Source: Mesorhizobium sp. DCY119
Lineage (GTDB): Bacteria > Pseudomonadota > Alphaproteobacteria > Rhizobiales > Rhizobiaceae
DNA length: 64,000 bases
Assembly: GCF_003590645.1 (NCBI RefSeq)
Contig: NZ_CP031834.1
Location: 124,001 to 188,000, forward strand
Direction: 5' to 3'
In this document: positions 26,421-35,152 of the stretch, piece by piece
Position numbering within the stretch: position 1 is the first letter of the stretch
Layout: each line of letters begins with the position of its first letter
Program-made: the position numbers and the translations under genes
The notes under the pieces: model-generated
Told to the model about the DNA's origin: nothing
Seen by the model: only the letters and a program-made list of their open reading frames with translations
Database searches by the model: none

Positions 26421-27707
26421 TTATTTCTTGCGCTTGAGCCTGCCGAGAAGGCCCCCCAGACCGGCTTTTTTCCTGGACTTGATCTCGCTTCTGCCGGTCA
26501 GGACATGGGACATGTCGTTGATGATCTGCACGATCGGATTTTTCGCATCCATCTCGCCGAGCATCCGGCCATTGTTGGAAGCGTTGCCGAAGAGCAGCGG
26601 ATCAAAGGGAATGACGGCCATCGGCGTGATGCCGAGCGGCTCGGCGAAATCCGACGCCGAGATCTCCGGCCGTTTCGGCACACCTGCCTGATTGAGAATG
26701 AGCTTCGGCGGCCCGTCATTGGGGCGAAGCTTCTTCAGCATGTCGATAAGGTTCTTGGTGTTGCGCAGATTGGCCAGTTCCGGCGTCGCCGTGATGACGA
26801 TATCGTCGGCCTTCATCAGCGTGTTCTTCGACCAGCCGCTCCAGATATGGGGAACGTCGAGCACCAGAAGCGGCGCACTGCGTTGTGCGGTATCGATGAT
26901 CTGGGCAAAGGCTTCCGGATCGAAATCATAGACGCGGTCGAGCGTGGACGGTGCTGCGAGAAGCGAAAGCCGTTCGGCGCATTGCGCCAGCAGGCGGTCG
27001 AGATAGACCTCGTCGATGCGCTCGGGCGCGAAGACAGCCTCGGCGATGCCTTGCGCCGGGTCCTGATCGAAATTGATGTTGGCGGTGCCGAAGGCGAGGT
27101 CGAGATCGGCCACCATCACTTCCGAGCTGAACAGCGTCGACATGCTCCAGGCGATGTTGTGCGCTATGGTCGAGGAGCCGACACCGCCCTTGGCGCCGAT
27201 AAAGGCGATGGAGCGCCCGATGGGTTCGGCTTCGGGATCGACGAACAGCGAGGAGATGACGCTGACGATATCGACCATCGAGATCGGAGCGACGACATAT
27301 TCGGAAATGCCCGACCGAATCAGCTCGCGATAAAGGCCCACATCGTTGTAGTGGCCGATGATCACGACCTTGGAACTTGGGTCGCAATATTCCGAAAGCT
27401 CCTGCAGCGATTGCAGCAGTGCCTTGGGCTCGCTGCGCGATTCCAGGATGATGAGGTTGGGCGTCGGGGCCGTCTGGTAGAACTCGATAGCCGTCGCCAC
27501 GCCACCCATGTGAACTTTGAGATGGGCCTTGGCCATGCGGCGATCCTCGCCGGCACGCTCGATCGGGCCTGCGATGCTGTCGGTTTCGCAAAAGGCCTGG
27601 ATCGAGATGCGCGGAACCGGCCGCATCGCGCTCATGGCGGCCACGTCCTGCTGAGCAGCGTCGCCACCGTCGGGGTTGGTGTCGTAAGCCAGGTTGTTCA
27701 TGACCAT
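26421..27707 (-). CDS. cpaE: Tad pilus localisation ATPase CpaE/TadZ
   Basis: A 428-aa MinD/ParA-like protein that places the pilus machine at the cell pole. The N-terminal half (about 60-170) is an atypical receiver-like domain (KVVIIGHYNDVGLYRELIRS). The ATPase half has a deviant Walker A, FIGAKGGVGSSTIAHNIAWS, in which the usual Lys-Thr is Ser-Ser while the first Lys is kept, as in the TadZ subgroup; PLLVLDVPHIW is its Walker B-like strand. The C-terminal tail is Lys/Arg rich. It is in the operon between cpaD and cpaF. Confidence 0.92.
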   Translation of the reverse strand: MVMNNLAYDTNPDGGDAAQQDVAAMSAMRPVPRISIQAFCETDSIAGPIERAGEDRRMAKAHLKVHMGGVATAIEFYQTAPTPNLIILESRSEPKALLQSLQELSEYCDPSSKVVIIGHYNDVGLYRELIRSGISEYVVAPISMVDIVSVISSLFVDPEAEPIGRSIAFIGAKGGVGSSTIAHNIAWSMSTLFSSEVMVADLDLAFGTANINFDQDPAQGIAEAVFAPERIDEVYLDRLLAQCAERLSLLAAPSTLDRVYDFDPEAFAQIIDTAQRSAPLLVLDVPHIWSGWSKNTLMKADDIVITATPELANLRNTKNLIDMLKKLRPNDGPPKLILNQAGVPKRPEISASDFAEPLGITPMAVIPFDPLLFGNASNNGRMLGEMDAKNPIVQIINDMSHVLTGRSEIKSRKKAGLGGLLGRLKRKK

Positions 27708-27723
27708 TTTCTTTCCAAGACCC

Positions 27724-28461
27724 TTACTGGCTGTATTCCACTTCGGAGTTTCTCAGGAACTCGTTCGAAATATCCCTGTCGCGATAGACATCGATCACAT
27801 TGCCCCGATTTGCGGCGTCGATTTCGCTCGGCTGGCGCGGCCCGAGAAGATCGGCCGGATTGGCGATCTGCGCGGCGAGATTGTTCTGATAGGAGCAGCC
27901 GAAATTCGCGTAGTGCTTGTTATCGCTGGTATCAGCAATGTCGGCAGGCCAGCGACCGCACGGACCGGTCTGGGCCTGCATCGCCGTATAGGTCACCCGT
28001 ATCGGCGCCGAGGCCTCTATCGAAGACGGCTGATAGGGCGAAACGATGATGCGGCTTTCATGAACACCTCTAGACCGCGCGAAGCGTGCGAAGTCTCGTG
28101 CAGCATCAGTGGCTGCCACTGCATTCGGTGTTCCGGAAGGGGTCAAAATGGTGAGAACGGGTGCTGCACTCCGGTCATAATTGGCCAGGAACCCCTGCAG
28201 AGCCACACGCTGAACACGCGTCATGCCGCGCTCGCTGGCGCCGACGGGCAGGTCGAGCACCTGCTCCTTCTCGGCAATCACGATCGGATGATTGGTGCGA
28301 TAGTCGTCCGGGATTGCGCCGACGGTGATGCTGTCGCGCTTTGCGGCGCAGCCGGCAAGCAGTGCGACCGCGATCGCGGCGAGCACCGGTCGCACTATCC
28401 ACGCGCGGCGAGGGTGCCCAACCTCAGTGGTGATGCTGGTATCAAACGTTGCCTTTTCCAT
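27724..28461 (-). CDS. cpaD: Tad pilus lipoprotein CpaD
   Basis: A 245-aa CpaD-family protein. The signal sequence runs to the lipobox LLAGC (about residue 38), then the family core with TVGAIPDDYRTNHPIVIAEK, a DARDFARFARSRGVHESRII helix region and QAQTGPCGRWPADI with conserved cysteines near the C-terminus. CpaD is an outer-membrane-associated component needed for Flp pilus assembly. It is 15 bp after cpaC and 16 bp before cpaE. Confidence 0.9.
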   Translation of the reverse strand: MEKATFDTSITTEVGHPRRAWIVRPVLAAIAVALLAGCAAKRDSITVGAIPDDYRTNHPIVIAEKEQVLDLPVGASERGMTRVQRVALQGFLANYDRSAAPVLTILTPSGTPNAVAATDAARDFARFARSRGVHESRIIVSPYQPSSIEASAPIRVTYTAMQAQTGPCGRWPADIADTSDNKHYANFGCSYQNNLAAQIANPADLLGPRQPSEIDAANRGNVIDVYRDRDISNEFLRNSEVEYSQ

Positions 28462-28476
28462 GCCCCGTTTCCCCGA

Positions 28477-30036
28477 TCATTTGTAAATGTAGCCGACGAC
28501 GCCGTGATAGCGGCCGTTCGGTCTGTTGGTCTGCATGGTGCCGTAAACGCGATTGACCTTGCCGAGGAACATCCCGGCGCCGTCGCTGGCGGCATTGAAA
28601 TTGTCATCCGGCTTGGCGAGCGCGTTGCGGGCAACCGGCTTGGAAAGATAGGGCGTGATGATGATGACGAGTTCGGTCTCGTTGCGCACGAAATCCCGGC
28701 TGCGGAACAAGGTGCCGAGCACCGGAATCTTCGATAGGCCAGGCAGGCCATTGACCGCCTGGCGAACGTCATCGCGCACCAGGCCGGCGATCATCATCGA
28801 GCCGCCGGAAGGCAATTCGACGGTCGTGTCGGCAAGGCGCTTGCGGATGGAAATCAAGTTTGTGCCGATCATCGTGCTCGTTCCCCCCATCTGGACCGAA
28901 CCTTCGTTTGTCGGCTCCGAAACAGAAGTTCGTACCTTCAAGCTGATACGACCCGGAGAAAGAACTACCGGCTGAAACTCTAGCCCAATACCGTATTCGA
29001 GCTTTTCCACTTTGTAAGCGACCGTACCGGTCTGATTCTCGTCAGAAACCGCATTTGTACGCTCGGTCACAAGATTAAATTCACCGCCGACCTTGAAAGT
29101 TGCTTTTTCACCCGAGACAGCCGTAAGCGTTGGTTCGGCGAGCGTTTTCATCACACCCGACTGTTCCATCGCGTTAATGTAGGCCTTAAGCATCGAGGTA
29201 CCGATCTCAGCACCGCCCTGAGAAAGTGGCTTTCCTAACCCGAAAGCATTATCGCCGATGGCGCCCCATGTAATACCGTTGCTATCGCCCCCGGCGATCA
29301 TGTTGACGCCGAGCTGCTTCATGACATTGCGGCTGACTTCGGCCACCGTGACCTTCAGCGTGACCTGATCCTCGCCGATGATCTGGAGGAGGTTGACGAT
29401 CTTGCTGACGCGGCGTTCGGAGTCCGGATTGTTGATGTCAACGCCGCCGTAGGTGGAGCCGCCCGTCGCGGTTTGCGCATACTGGCCGGTCGTGGCTTCA
29501 CCGCCCGAGACGAAAATCCCGGCAAGCTCGGCCGCGCGCTTTGCGTCCAGCGGCGTTTCGACGGTGCCGGTGAGGACGACGTTGTCGTTTATCAGTTCGA
29601 CCTTGATCTCTGAGCCGGGAATGAAGCGCTTGATGTAATCTTCGAGACCGGCAACGTCGCGTTCGACTGCAAGCTCCAGGCTGACGATCTGTTCGCCGTT
29701 CGCGCCGAAGACGAAGATGTTGGTTTCGCCGACCGCCTTGCCGAAGAGATAGATGCGGCGTGCGGTGCGGGTGACGGCATCGGCGACCGCCGGGTTCGCA
29801 ACGAGAATGTCATAAGCATCGGCTGGCAGGTCGATGACGATCGACTTGTTGAGGCCGAGCTTGACCCGCTGGTTTTCGCGCGTGGAAGATCCGACCTGCG
29901 CCTTGCCCGCTGCCTGGGCAACCGCGACGCCTTCCAGGCCCGCAGTGCCAAACAGCATCGCAAAGCTCGTGGCCAGCGTGACCGCGTGCCTCAAGGCACG
30001 TGTTCCAATGGCGGGATTTGACTTGCTCGAGCTCAT
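28477..30036 (-). CDS. cpaC: Tad pilus secretin CpaC/RcpA
   Basis: A 519-aa outer-membrane secretin forming the pilus channel: signal peptide (about 1-42), N-terminal pilus-assembly domain (LGLNKSIVIDLPADAYDILV), a BON/N1-like domain (VELINDNVVLTGTVET), and a C-terminal secretin domain with MKTLAEPTLTAVSGEKATF and VPVLGTLFRS-type ending (SKIPVLGTLFRSRDF). The first codons overlap the cpaB stop (ATGA). The DNA for about residues 250-372 (28921-29280) is only about 51 % GC, against 63 % and more on either side, which hints at intragenic replacement. Confidence 0.95.
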   Translation of the reverse strand: MSSSKSNPAIGTRALRHAVTLATSFAMLFGTAGLEGVAVAQAAGKAQVGSSTRENQRVKLGLNKSIVIDLPADAYDILVANPAVADAVTRTARRIYLFGKAVGETNIFVFGANGEQIVSLELAVERDVAGLEDYIKRFIPGSEIKVELINDNVVLTGTVETPLDAKRAAELAGIFVSGGEATTGQYAQTATGGSTYGGVDINNPDSERRVSKIVNLLQIIGEDQVTLKVTVAEVSRNVMKQLGVNMIAGGDSNGITWGAIGDNAFGLGKPLSQGGAEIGTSMLKAYINAMEQSGVMKTLAEPTLTAVSGEKATFKVGGEFNLVTERTNAVSDENQTGTVAYKVEKLEYGIGLEFQPVVLSPGRISLKVRTSVSEPTNEGSVQMGGTSTMIGTNLISIRKRLADTTVELPSGGSMMIAGLVRDDVRQAVNGLPGLSKIPVLGTLFRSRDFVRNETELVIIITPYLSKPVARNALAKPDDNFNAASDGAGMFLGKVNRVYGTMQTNRPNGRYHGVVGYIYK

Positions 30037-30845
30037 TTCCTGGCTCCCACTTCGGTCACTTCGCCCGACTTGATCAGGCGTATGGTGCCGCGCCGACCAT
30101 TTCCCGAAACGAGGTAGTCGGCCTCGTCGCCCGCTTTTTCCTGCGCATCGGCAACCGAGCGCAGGGAAAGGGTCAGCCGATCCGCCATCTGCTGGGCGAC
30201 CGTTATGATCTCGGCCTGCTGCGGGGTCAGTTCGAGCGTTGCGGTCTCGCCAACCTTCACGCGCCGGCCTTCCTCGTCTTCCTGGATAGCCTGGTCGATC
30301 GCCAGGATCTTGATGTTCCTGAGGATGGTCTCGGTGATGAAGCCGGAGCCGGAATTGCTGGCGTCGGCGCGGCGGGTCATGATCACGTCGACGAAATCGT
30401 TGGGCAGAATGAAGCCGCCAGCCGAGGTATCGGCTGCGATGCGTGTGGCGATGGCGCGGGTGCCGGATGGCAGGATTGACGACATGAAGCTCTGGCCTTC
30501 GCCGACCAGCTTGGAGCGCCGCAGCGGCTCGCCGCTATACATGGCGACACGCGCCAGGGACGCCTTCAGCTTGTCGAGGGCTTCAGGCTCGGCTGCGCGT
30601 GTCACGAAGTTGGCATTGACGTTGTCAGCCGGCCAGGATTGCCAGGAAAGACGATCGCCCACCACCTCGCCCATCGGCACGTCGCCGGACAGGACGAGCA
30701 CGTCGGCGAGCTGGATTGCAGGCTGCTGCGGGCCGGATTCGACCGCGATTTCCTGCGGCGGCGTCGCCATGTTCTTGGCAACGTAACCCGCGCCGCCTGC
30801 AGCGGCGACCGCCACGCTCAATATAATCAGTCTGGATGCAACCAT
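30033..30845 (-). CDS. cpaB: Tad pilus assembly protein CpaB/RcpC
   Basis: A 270-aa protein with an N-terminal membrane anchor (RLIILSVAVAAAGGAGYVAK), a SAF domain (VLVLSGDVPMGEVVGDRLSW and VAMYSGEPLRRSKLV) and a C-terminal CpaB/RcpC domain (TLELTPQQAEIITVAQQM). It is periplasmic, probably linking the secretin to the inner-membrane complex or peptidoglycan. The ATG at 30845, preceded by GAGG, is favoured over a TTG eight codons upstream. It is the first gene of the seven-gene minus-strand operon and overlaps cpaC by four bases. Confidence 0.92.
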   Translation of the reverse strand: MVASRLIILSVAVAAAGGAGYVAKNMATPPQEIAVESGPQQPAIQLADVLVLSGDVPMGEVVGDRLSWQSWPADNVNANFVTRAAEPEALDKLKASLARVAMYSGEPLRRSKLVGEGQSFMSSILPSGTRAIATRIAADTSAGGFILPNDFVDVIMTRRADASNSGSGFITETILRNIKILAIDQAIQEDEEGRRVKVGETATLELTPQQAEIITVAQQMADRLTLSLRSVADAQEKAGDEADYLVSGNGRRGTIRLIKSGEVTEVGARK

Positions 30846-30910
30846 TCGTCCAAACCTCGCCCTTTGCAACCCTCATAGCCAAGGCGGAGATTGCACAGCC
30901 AATCGTCAAA

Positions 30911-30956
30911 TTAAGGTTAATGGATTGCTTATGGTCGTGATTAATTTAGTGTTTAC
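30911..30956. promoter_or_regulatory. AT-rich cpaB upstream region with CtrA-like sites
   Basis: The gap between cpaA and cpaB holds TTAAGGTTAA (30911-30920) and TTAA-TTTAGTG-TTTAC (30941-30956), the second one base from the CtrA consensus TTAA-N7-TTAAC. The stretch is much more AT-rich than its surroundings and must contain the promoter of the cpaB-tadC operon. The CtrA assignment is inference from the motif and from the known control of pilus genes in Caulobacter. Confidence 0.35.
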
Positions 30957-31036
30957 GCAAGTAAGAGCTCTGGGCACAAACACTCCGTGCAACGGATTGT
31001 TTCGAGCCGTTGCGTCAGACAGTAGGTACAGGGAAT

Positions 31037-31558
31037 TTACTTTGCGGCGAGCTGCCCCAACGCCCAGACCATCAGCGGGGAGCCCGGATAGGCAATCAGC
31101 CCGCCAAGCCCAAGCGCAATGCCGTAGGGGACGCCGACCGACTTATCGGCAAAGTTTCGCAGGAACATGTTCCTGGAACTGAACAGAGCCAATCCCGAGG
31201 CCCGGAAGCTCAGTATGGCTATCGTCAGCAAGCCGCCTAGAAAGGCGGATATGACGAGATATTCGACGAGATGCGTGCTCAGGCCCATCCACAAAGCGGT
31301 CGCAGCCAGCAGTTTCGCGTCGCCGCCGCCCATCCCGCCCAGGGCAAACAGGGCAAAGGTCACCAGCAATACGATGCCGCCTGCGGCGAAGTGCAGTCCG
31401 TAGGCCGCCCAGTCCATGCCGGTCAGTGGCGCCACGATGGCAAAGACGATCACGAGAACGATCGACACCGTGTTGGCGATCGTCATCGACAGCATGTCGG
31501 AGATTGCCGCGAAGAGCATGCAGAAAGGAAAGACGACGAAGATCAGTGCTTCAAGCAT
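31037..31558 (-). CDS. cpaA: Prepilin peptidase CpaA/TadV (A24)
   Basis: A 173-aa polytopic aspartic protease that cleaves the leader of Flp pilin and pseudopilins. The two active-site aspartates are visible in FAAISDMLSM (about residue 20) and in the GxGD motif GGMGGGDAKLL (about 73-83). It lacks the N-methylation domain of larger PilD enzymes, as TadV proteins do. Six hydrophobic segments fill the rest. The ATG at 31558 (MLEALIFVVF) is chosen; a GTG three codons upstream is possible. It follows the flp pilin gene, with a terminator in between. Confidence 0.9.
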   Translation of the reverse strand: MLEALIFVVFPFCMLFAAISDMLSMTIANTVSIVLVIVFAIVAPLTGMDWAAYGLHFAAGGIVLLVTFALFALGGMGGGDAKLLAATALWMGLSTHLVEYLVISAFLGGLLTIAILSFRASGLALFSSRNMFLRNFADKSVGVPYGIALGLGGLIAYPGSPLMVWALGQLAAK

Positions 31559-31643
31559 CGGCGCCACGCACGAAGTGAGTAAAACGGTCGAAACTCATCT
31601 TAAGCCGGTCCGATTAAGGATTGGTGAGTTGAGCGTCCGGCCG

Positions 31644-31675
31644 AAAACAAAAAGGCCGCCAATGCGGCGGCCCTT
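31644..31675 (-). terminator. Terminator/attenuator after the flp pilin gene
   Basis: On the minus strand GGCCGCC-GCATT-GGCGGCC is followed by TTTTTGTTTT. It lies between flp and cpaA, so it should make pilin mRNA far more abundant than the cpaA read-through product. Confidence 0.88.
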
Positions 31676-31705
31676 TCGTGCATTGAAATGCAGTCTTGAT
31701 GCAGC

Positions 31706-31876
31706 TCAGGCGCCGTTCAGCGTCGAAGCGATGCTGTTGAACTTCGCGCTGATGGTGTTGCCGAGTGCGCCGGCGCCAGCCATGATGGCGAGAGCGATAA
31801 GGGCGGCGATCAGACCGTATTCGATGGCGGTCGCGCCGGATTCGTCTTTTACGAAACGTGCAAAGATCTTGGACAT
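31706..31876 (-). CDS. Flp/Fap-type pilin
   Basis: A 56-aa prepilin: MSKIFARFVKDESG, then the processing site G/ATAIEY and a hydrophobic helix (GLIAALIALAIMAGAGALG), then a short soluble tail ending STLNGA. The Glu at +5 followed by Tyr is the Flp signature. CpaA cuts after the Gly, and the mature subunit of about 42 aa polymerises into the pilus used for surface attachment. AGGAG at 31885-31881 is a good ribosome-binding site. It is the only Flp gene in the window. Confidence 0.93.
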   Translation of the reverse strand: MSKIFARFVKDESGATAIEYGLIAALIALAIMAGAGALGNTISAKFNSIASTLNGA

Positions 31877-32017
31877 ATGAGAGCTCCTACTCCACGTGTT
31901 ACAGCACTTCCGTCAATTTTTCTGGTGCATTGATCGGATGATCACAATCTAGCGAGCAGCTCTTTCCATCGACTTAACAAACAGCCTTACCGAATTCTTT
32001 CCAGCTTCAGACAAGTT

Positions 32018-32038
32018 GTGTGGTTAATCACACGCTAA
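32018..32038. promoter_or_regulatory. Palindrome in the flp / pilus-gene divergent region
   Basis: GTGTG-GTTAAT-CACAC (32018-32033) is a perfect palindrome; overlapping it, TTAA-TCACACG-CTAA (32024-32038) is one base from TTAA-N7-TTAA, the CtrA consensus. The 338-bp gap (31877-32214) separates the divergent flp and CpaC-N-like genes; apart from this site I see no gene in it. Confidence 0.35.
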
Positions 32039-32214
32039 AGCTCAAAAGGCTCAAAAGCCGCGTAATGACCGGCATTTCGCGAAGTCCGTGAGTTCTCGAA
32101 GGCATCAAGGCATCGCCCCGGTGCCCGTAGAGCAGGTGTTGTTGCAACCATTTAACCGTTGGTTCACCAATATCGTTCATTTTCCGTTGAAGACTTCATT
32201 CATCGGAGCGCCGC

Positions 32215-32649
32215 ATGGCCAGGTCGCAGTCATACATTTGTGTTGCCGGCGCTCTTGCCGGGCTGGTCGCCGCGATGGCCCTTGCCACGCCGGCACAGGC
32301 GGGCGCGGGCATAGAAGTCATCATGAACCAGGCCAAGATCGTCAAACTGTCCCGGCCGGCCGACACGATCGTCGTCGGCAACCCTGCGATTGCCGATGCT
32401 TCGGTTCAGGATTCCACCACCATCGTGCTTACCGGCAAAGGTTTCGGCGTCACCAATCTGGTCGTGCTCGACCAGCAGGGCAGCCCGATCGTCGACGAGC
32501 AGGTTACAGTCGGCCGCCACGACGCCTCCTCCGTGCGGATATATCGGCGTGCCGACGTGCAGACCCTTTCCTGCACGCCTTACTGCGAGAGTTCCTACAA
32601 GAGCGAAGCCGAGCGGACATCGGAAGTGGAGATGAGCTCCGGCCAATAA
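32215..32649 (+). CDS. Pilus-assembly N-terminal domain protein (secretin N-domain paralogue)
   Basis: A 144-aa exported protein: signal peptide ending ATPAQA (about residue 27), then a domain clearly related to the N-terminal domain of CpaC (IVKLSRPADTIVVGNPAIAD here, against SIVIDLPADAYDILVANPAV in CpaC; both continue with a VGxTNxxVxxxxG segment). The C-terminus carries two cysteines (LSCTPYCESS). It lacks the secretin channel domain. It may be a periplasmic partner of CpaC; its exact role is not known. It is divergent from flp and precedes the TadE-like genes. Confidence 0.8.
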   Translation: MARSQSYICVAGALAGLVAAMALATPAQAGAGIEVIMNQAKIVKLSRPADTIVVGNPAIADASVQDSTTIVLTGKGFGVTNLVVLDQQGSPIVDEQVTVGRHDASSVRIYRRADVQTLSCTPYCESSYKSEAERTSEVEMSSGQ

Positions 32650-32809
32650 GGCCCGATCTCAGCATTCCATTTCGGGATATTGCCGCGACCGGCATGGTTT
32701 CTGCCCGGTAAACAAGCCCCCGCGAAATTTATACGTCATCCAAACCGGGCCTCAACGGATTTGCGTTAGGGTCTTTCCGATAGCAGATGGAAATCGGCGG
32801 GGAACGGGC

Positions 32810-33418
32810 ATGAAAGACAACTCCGAAGCGGGGAGCGGCCCAGGTCGTGCAAGACGTCGCGGCGTCTTCGGGCGGTTCTGCCGTGACCGGAGCGGCGCGA
32901 CCGCGATCGAGTTCGCGATGCTCGTCATCCCGTTTTCATTGCTTGTCTTTGCTATCTTGGAGAGCTGCATCGCCTTTGCGGCCCAGCAGGTCATTTCCAA
33001 CGCCACCGACGACGTCGCACGGCAATTGCGCACCGGCCAGATCAGACCGGGCGTCGGAGCGGATAAGCTGGATGAAGCCAAGCTCAAGACATTGCTCTGC
33101 GACCGCATCAAGATCATGGTGGCCAAGGACTGCCCGGGCCTCGTTGTCGATCTGCGCAAATATGACACTTTCGCCGATGCGGCTGCTGCAGGTTTCAAGA
33201 TCGTCAACAAGGAAATCGTCCTGACGAAGAATGGCGTAGCCGACCCGACGACGTTTTCCGTAGATCCGGGCGCATCGAAAACCAAGAACATGCTGCGCGT
33301 CTTCTACAAATGGCCGGTCATTACAGATTTCCTGCGGGCCTCGATGTCCAACCTCAGCAATGGCAAGACGCTGCAGTTCGCCACCGTGACCTGGCAGAAC
33401 GAGCCTTTCAACGACTGA
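32810..33418 (+). CDS. TadE-family pseudopilin
   Basis: A 202-aa minor pseudopilin. FCRDRSGATAIEFAMLVIPF shows the G/ATAIEF-type processing site at about residue 30, like TadE/TadF, followed by one hydrophobic helix and a long soluble domain with a Cys pair (LLCDRIKIMVAKDCPG). It is probably cut by CpaA and needed for pilus initiation. It begins 160 bp after the preceding gene and is followed by its partner at +7 bp. Confidence 0.87.
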   Translation: MKDNSEAGSGPGRARRRGVFGRFCRDRSGATAIEFAMLVIPFSLLVFAILESCIAFAAQQVISNATDDVARQLRTGQIRPGVGADKLDEAKLKTLLCDRIKIMVAKDCPGLVVDLRKYDTFADAAAAGFKIVNKEIVLTKNGVADPTTFSVDPGASKTKNMLRVFYKWPVITDFLRASMSNLSNGKTLQFATVTWQNEPFND

Positions 33419-33425
33419 GCACGAG

Positions 33426-34097
33426 ATGACGGGAAACGGTTCCAGTCAAATGAAGGGGCAAGGAATGTTCATGGGTGCGGGGGCACATTCAGTTCTGGCA
33501 AGGCTTTGCCGCAAGGCGGCAGGCCTTTGTTCGGATCGACGGGGACTGGCTGCGGTGGAGTTTGCGCTCATCGCGCCGTTGCTTCTGTCGATGTATTTCG
33601 TGACCATGGAAGTGTCGCAAGGCATCGAGGCCAACAAGAAGGTCGGACGCATCGGCAGCATGGTCGCCGACCTCGTCACACAGCAGACTTCGGTGACAAA
33701 ATCGGTGCTGGAATCGATCATGCAGATCGGCCAGTCGAGCATCCAGCCCTACAACCGTTCGAAGCCGAAGATCATCGTGACCGCAATCGAAATCACGGAC
33801 GAAGACTCCCCAAAGGTGCTTGTCGCGTGGTCGCGGCAGATGATCGATGGGGCCTTTTCCGAGCCATACCCGCCCAAGCCGGCGAAACAAGAGACCACGG
33901 TCCCGGCCGAACTCAAGATCAGGAATACGTTCCTTGTTCGGGTCGAAAGCGACCTCGGCTATAAACCACTCATCGTCTGGACGGCGGAGCAAAAGCCGGT
34001 GCTTGGGCTCGCGGCCGCCTTCGACGGCATCTCGATGAGCGAAACCTACTACCTGCGGCCTCGCATAACCAAGACCATCACCTGCACCGACTGCTGA
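33426..34097 (+). CDS. TadE/TadG-type pseudopilin
   Basis: A 223-aa protein with a long basic N-terminus, the cleavage region SDRRGLAAVEFALIAPLLLS (about residues 36-55) and one transmembrane helix, then a soluble domain ending in a Cys pair (TITCTDC). It lacks the von Willebrand domain of full-length TadG. It lies 7 bp downstream of the first TadE-like gene, so the two form one transcript. It is the last gene of the Tad locus; mutM follows. Confidence 0.83.
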   Translation: MTGNGSSQMKGQGMFMGAGAHSVLARLCRKAAGLCSDRRGLAAVEFALIAPLLLSMYFVTMEVSQGIEANKKVGRIGSMVADLVTQQTSVTKSVLESIMQIGQSSIQPYNRSKPKIIVTAIEITDEDSPKVLVAWSRQMIDGAFSEPYPPKPAKQETTVPAELKIRNTFLVRVESDLGYKPLIVWTAEQKPVLGLAAAFDGISMSETYYLRPRITKTITCTDC

Positions 34098-34104
34098 TCC
34101 GCGG

Positions 34105-34123
34105 CGTGGGTCTTTATCCCACG
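34105..34123 (+). terminator. Weak hairpin after the pseudopilin genes
   Basis: CGTGGG-TCTTTAT-CCCACG, 8 bp past the stop, followed by ATAAAATG without a real T-run. Possible end point of the pseudopilin transcript. Confidence 0.3.
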
Positions 34124-34204
34124 ATAAAATGCCCTGGTGTTTCCGAATTGCCATTGCGCAAGAGCGCCCCTATGTCTTGCGGGTAACCTCGGTGATTGCA
34201 CAAC

Positions 34205-35095
34205 ATGCCTGAACTGCCCGAAGTAGAAACGGTCCGGCGCGGATTGCAGCCGGTTCTGGAAGGCGCGCGCATCGTCAGCGTAGAGACGCGACGGCCGAAC
34301 CTACGCTATCCATTCCCGGAGCGCTTCGCCGAGCGACTGCAGGGCCGGAGGGTAACCGCGCTCGGCAGGCGGGCGAAATACCTGACCGCCCATATCGAAG
34401 ATGGACCGGTCCTCATCTGCCATCTCGGCATGTCCGGTTCGTTCCGGATCGAGGCGGACGGCGCCCTCGATACGCCCGGCGTCTTCCATCATGAGCGTTC
34501 CAAGGCTTCCGCGCATGATCACGTCGTCTTCAACCTGACCACGTCGAAAGGCGCCCCGGCCCGCATCGTTTTCAACGATCCCCGGCGCTTCGGCTTCATG
34601 CTTTTTGCCGAAGGCCTGGCTGAAGACCATCCGATGCTGGCCGGCCTCGGCGTAGAGCCCACCGGGAACGCGCTGGACGGTAAGCTGCTTGCCGATCTGT
34701 TTCGGGACAAGAAAACGCCGCTGAAGGCAGCCCTTCTGGACCAGCGCCTTATCGCAGGGCTCGGCAACATATACGTCTCTGAAGCGCTGTGGCGCGCCGG
34801 CTTGTCTCCCCTGAGGGCTGCCGGAACGATTGCCGTGCGCGGCAAGAAAGCCGCCGAGACAAGTGAAAAGCTGGCCGATGCGATCCGTTCGGTGATCGCC
34901 GATGCAATCGCGGCCGGCGGCTCCTCGCTTCGCGACTATGTCCACACCGACGGGTCGCTCGGCTACTTCCAGCATTCCTTTTCAGTCTACGACCGGGAAG
35001 GTGTCGCCTGCCCGACGCCTGGATGTGCCGGACATATCGAACGGGTTGTGCAGAGCGGCAGGTCCACCTTCTATTGCCCCTCCTGCCAGCGCTAG
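34205..35095 (+). CDS. mutM: Formamidopyrimidine-DNA glycosylase
   Basis: Base-excision repair enzyme that removes 8-oxoguanine and formamidopyrimidines and nicks the abasic site. The 296-aa protein must begin MPELPEVE, because Pro2 is the catalytic nucleophile and Glu3 the partner; that sets the start at 34205 rather than the ATG at 34196. Other family features: GRRAKYL (Lys near 59), helix-two-turn-helix with [14 protein letters not shown], and a C-terminal zinc finger CPTPGC...CPSC ending QR. Confidence 0.96.
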   Translation: MPELPEVETVRRGLQPVLEGARIVSVETRRPNLRYPFPERFAERLQGRRVTALGRRAKYLTAHIEDGPVLICHLGMSGSFRIEADGALDTPGVFHHERSKASAHDHVVFNLTTSKGAPARIVFNDPRRFGFMLFAEGLAEDHPMLAGLGVEPTGNALDGKLLADLFRDKKTPLKAALLDQRLIAGLGNIYVSEALWRAGLSPLRAAGTIAVRGKKAAETSEKLADAIRSVIADAIAAGGSSLRDYVHTDGSLGYFQHSFSVYDREGVACPTPGCAGHIERVVQSGRSTFYCPSCQR

Positions 35096-35152
35096 GTAAA
35101 TCGGTACAAGGCCGTCTTCGGCTATCCGCAACAATCAGGAGGACTTCGCCAG

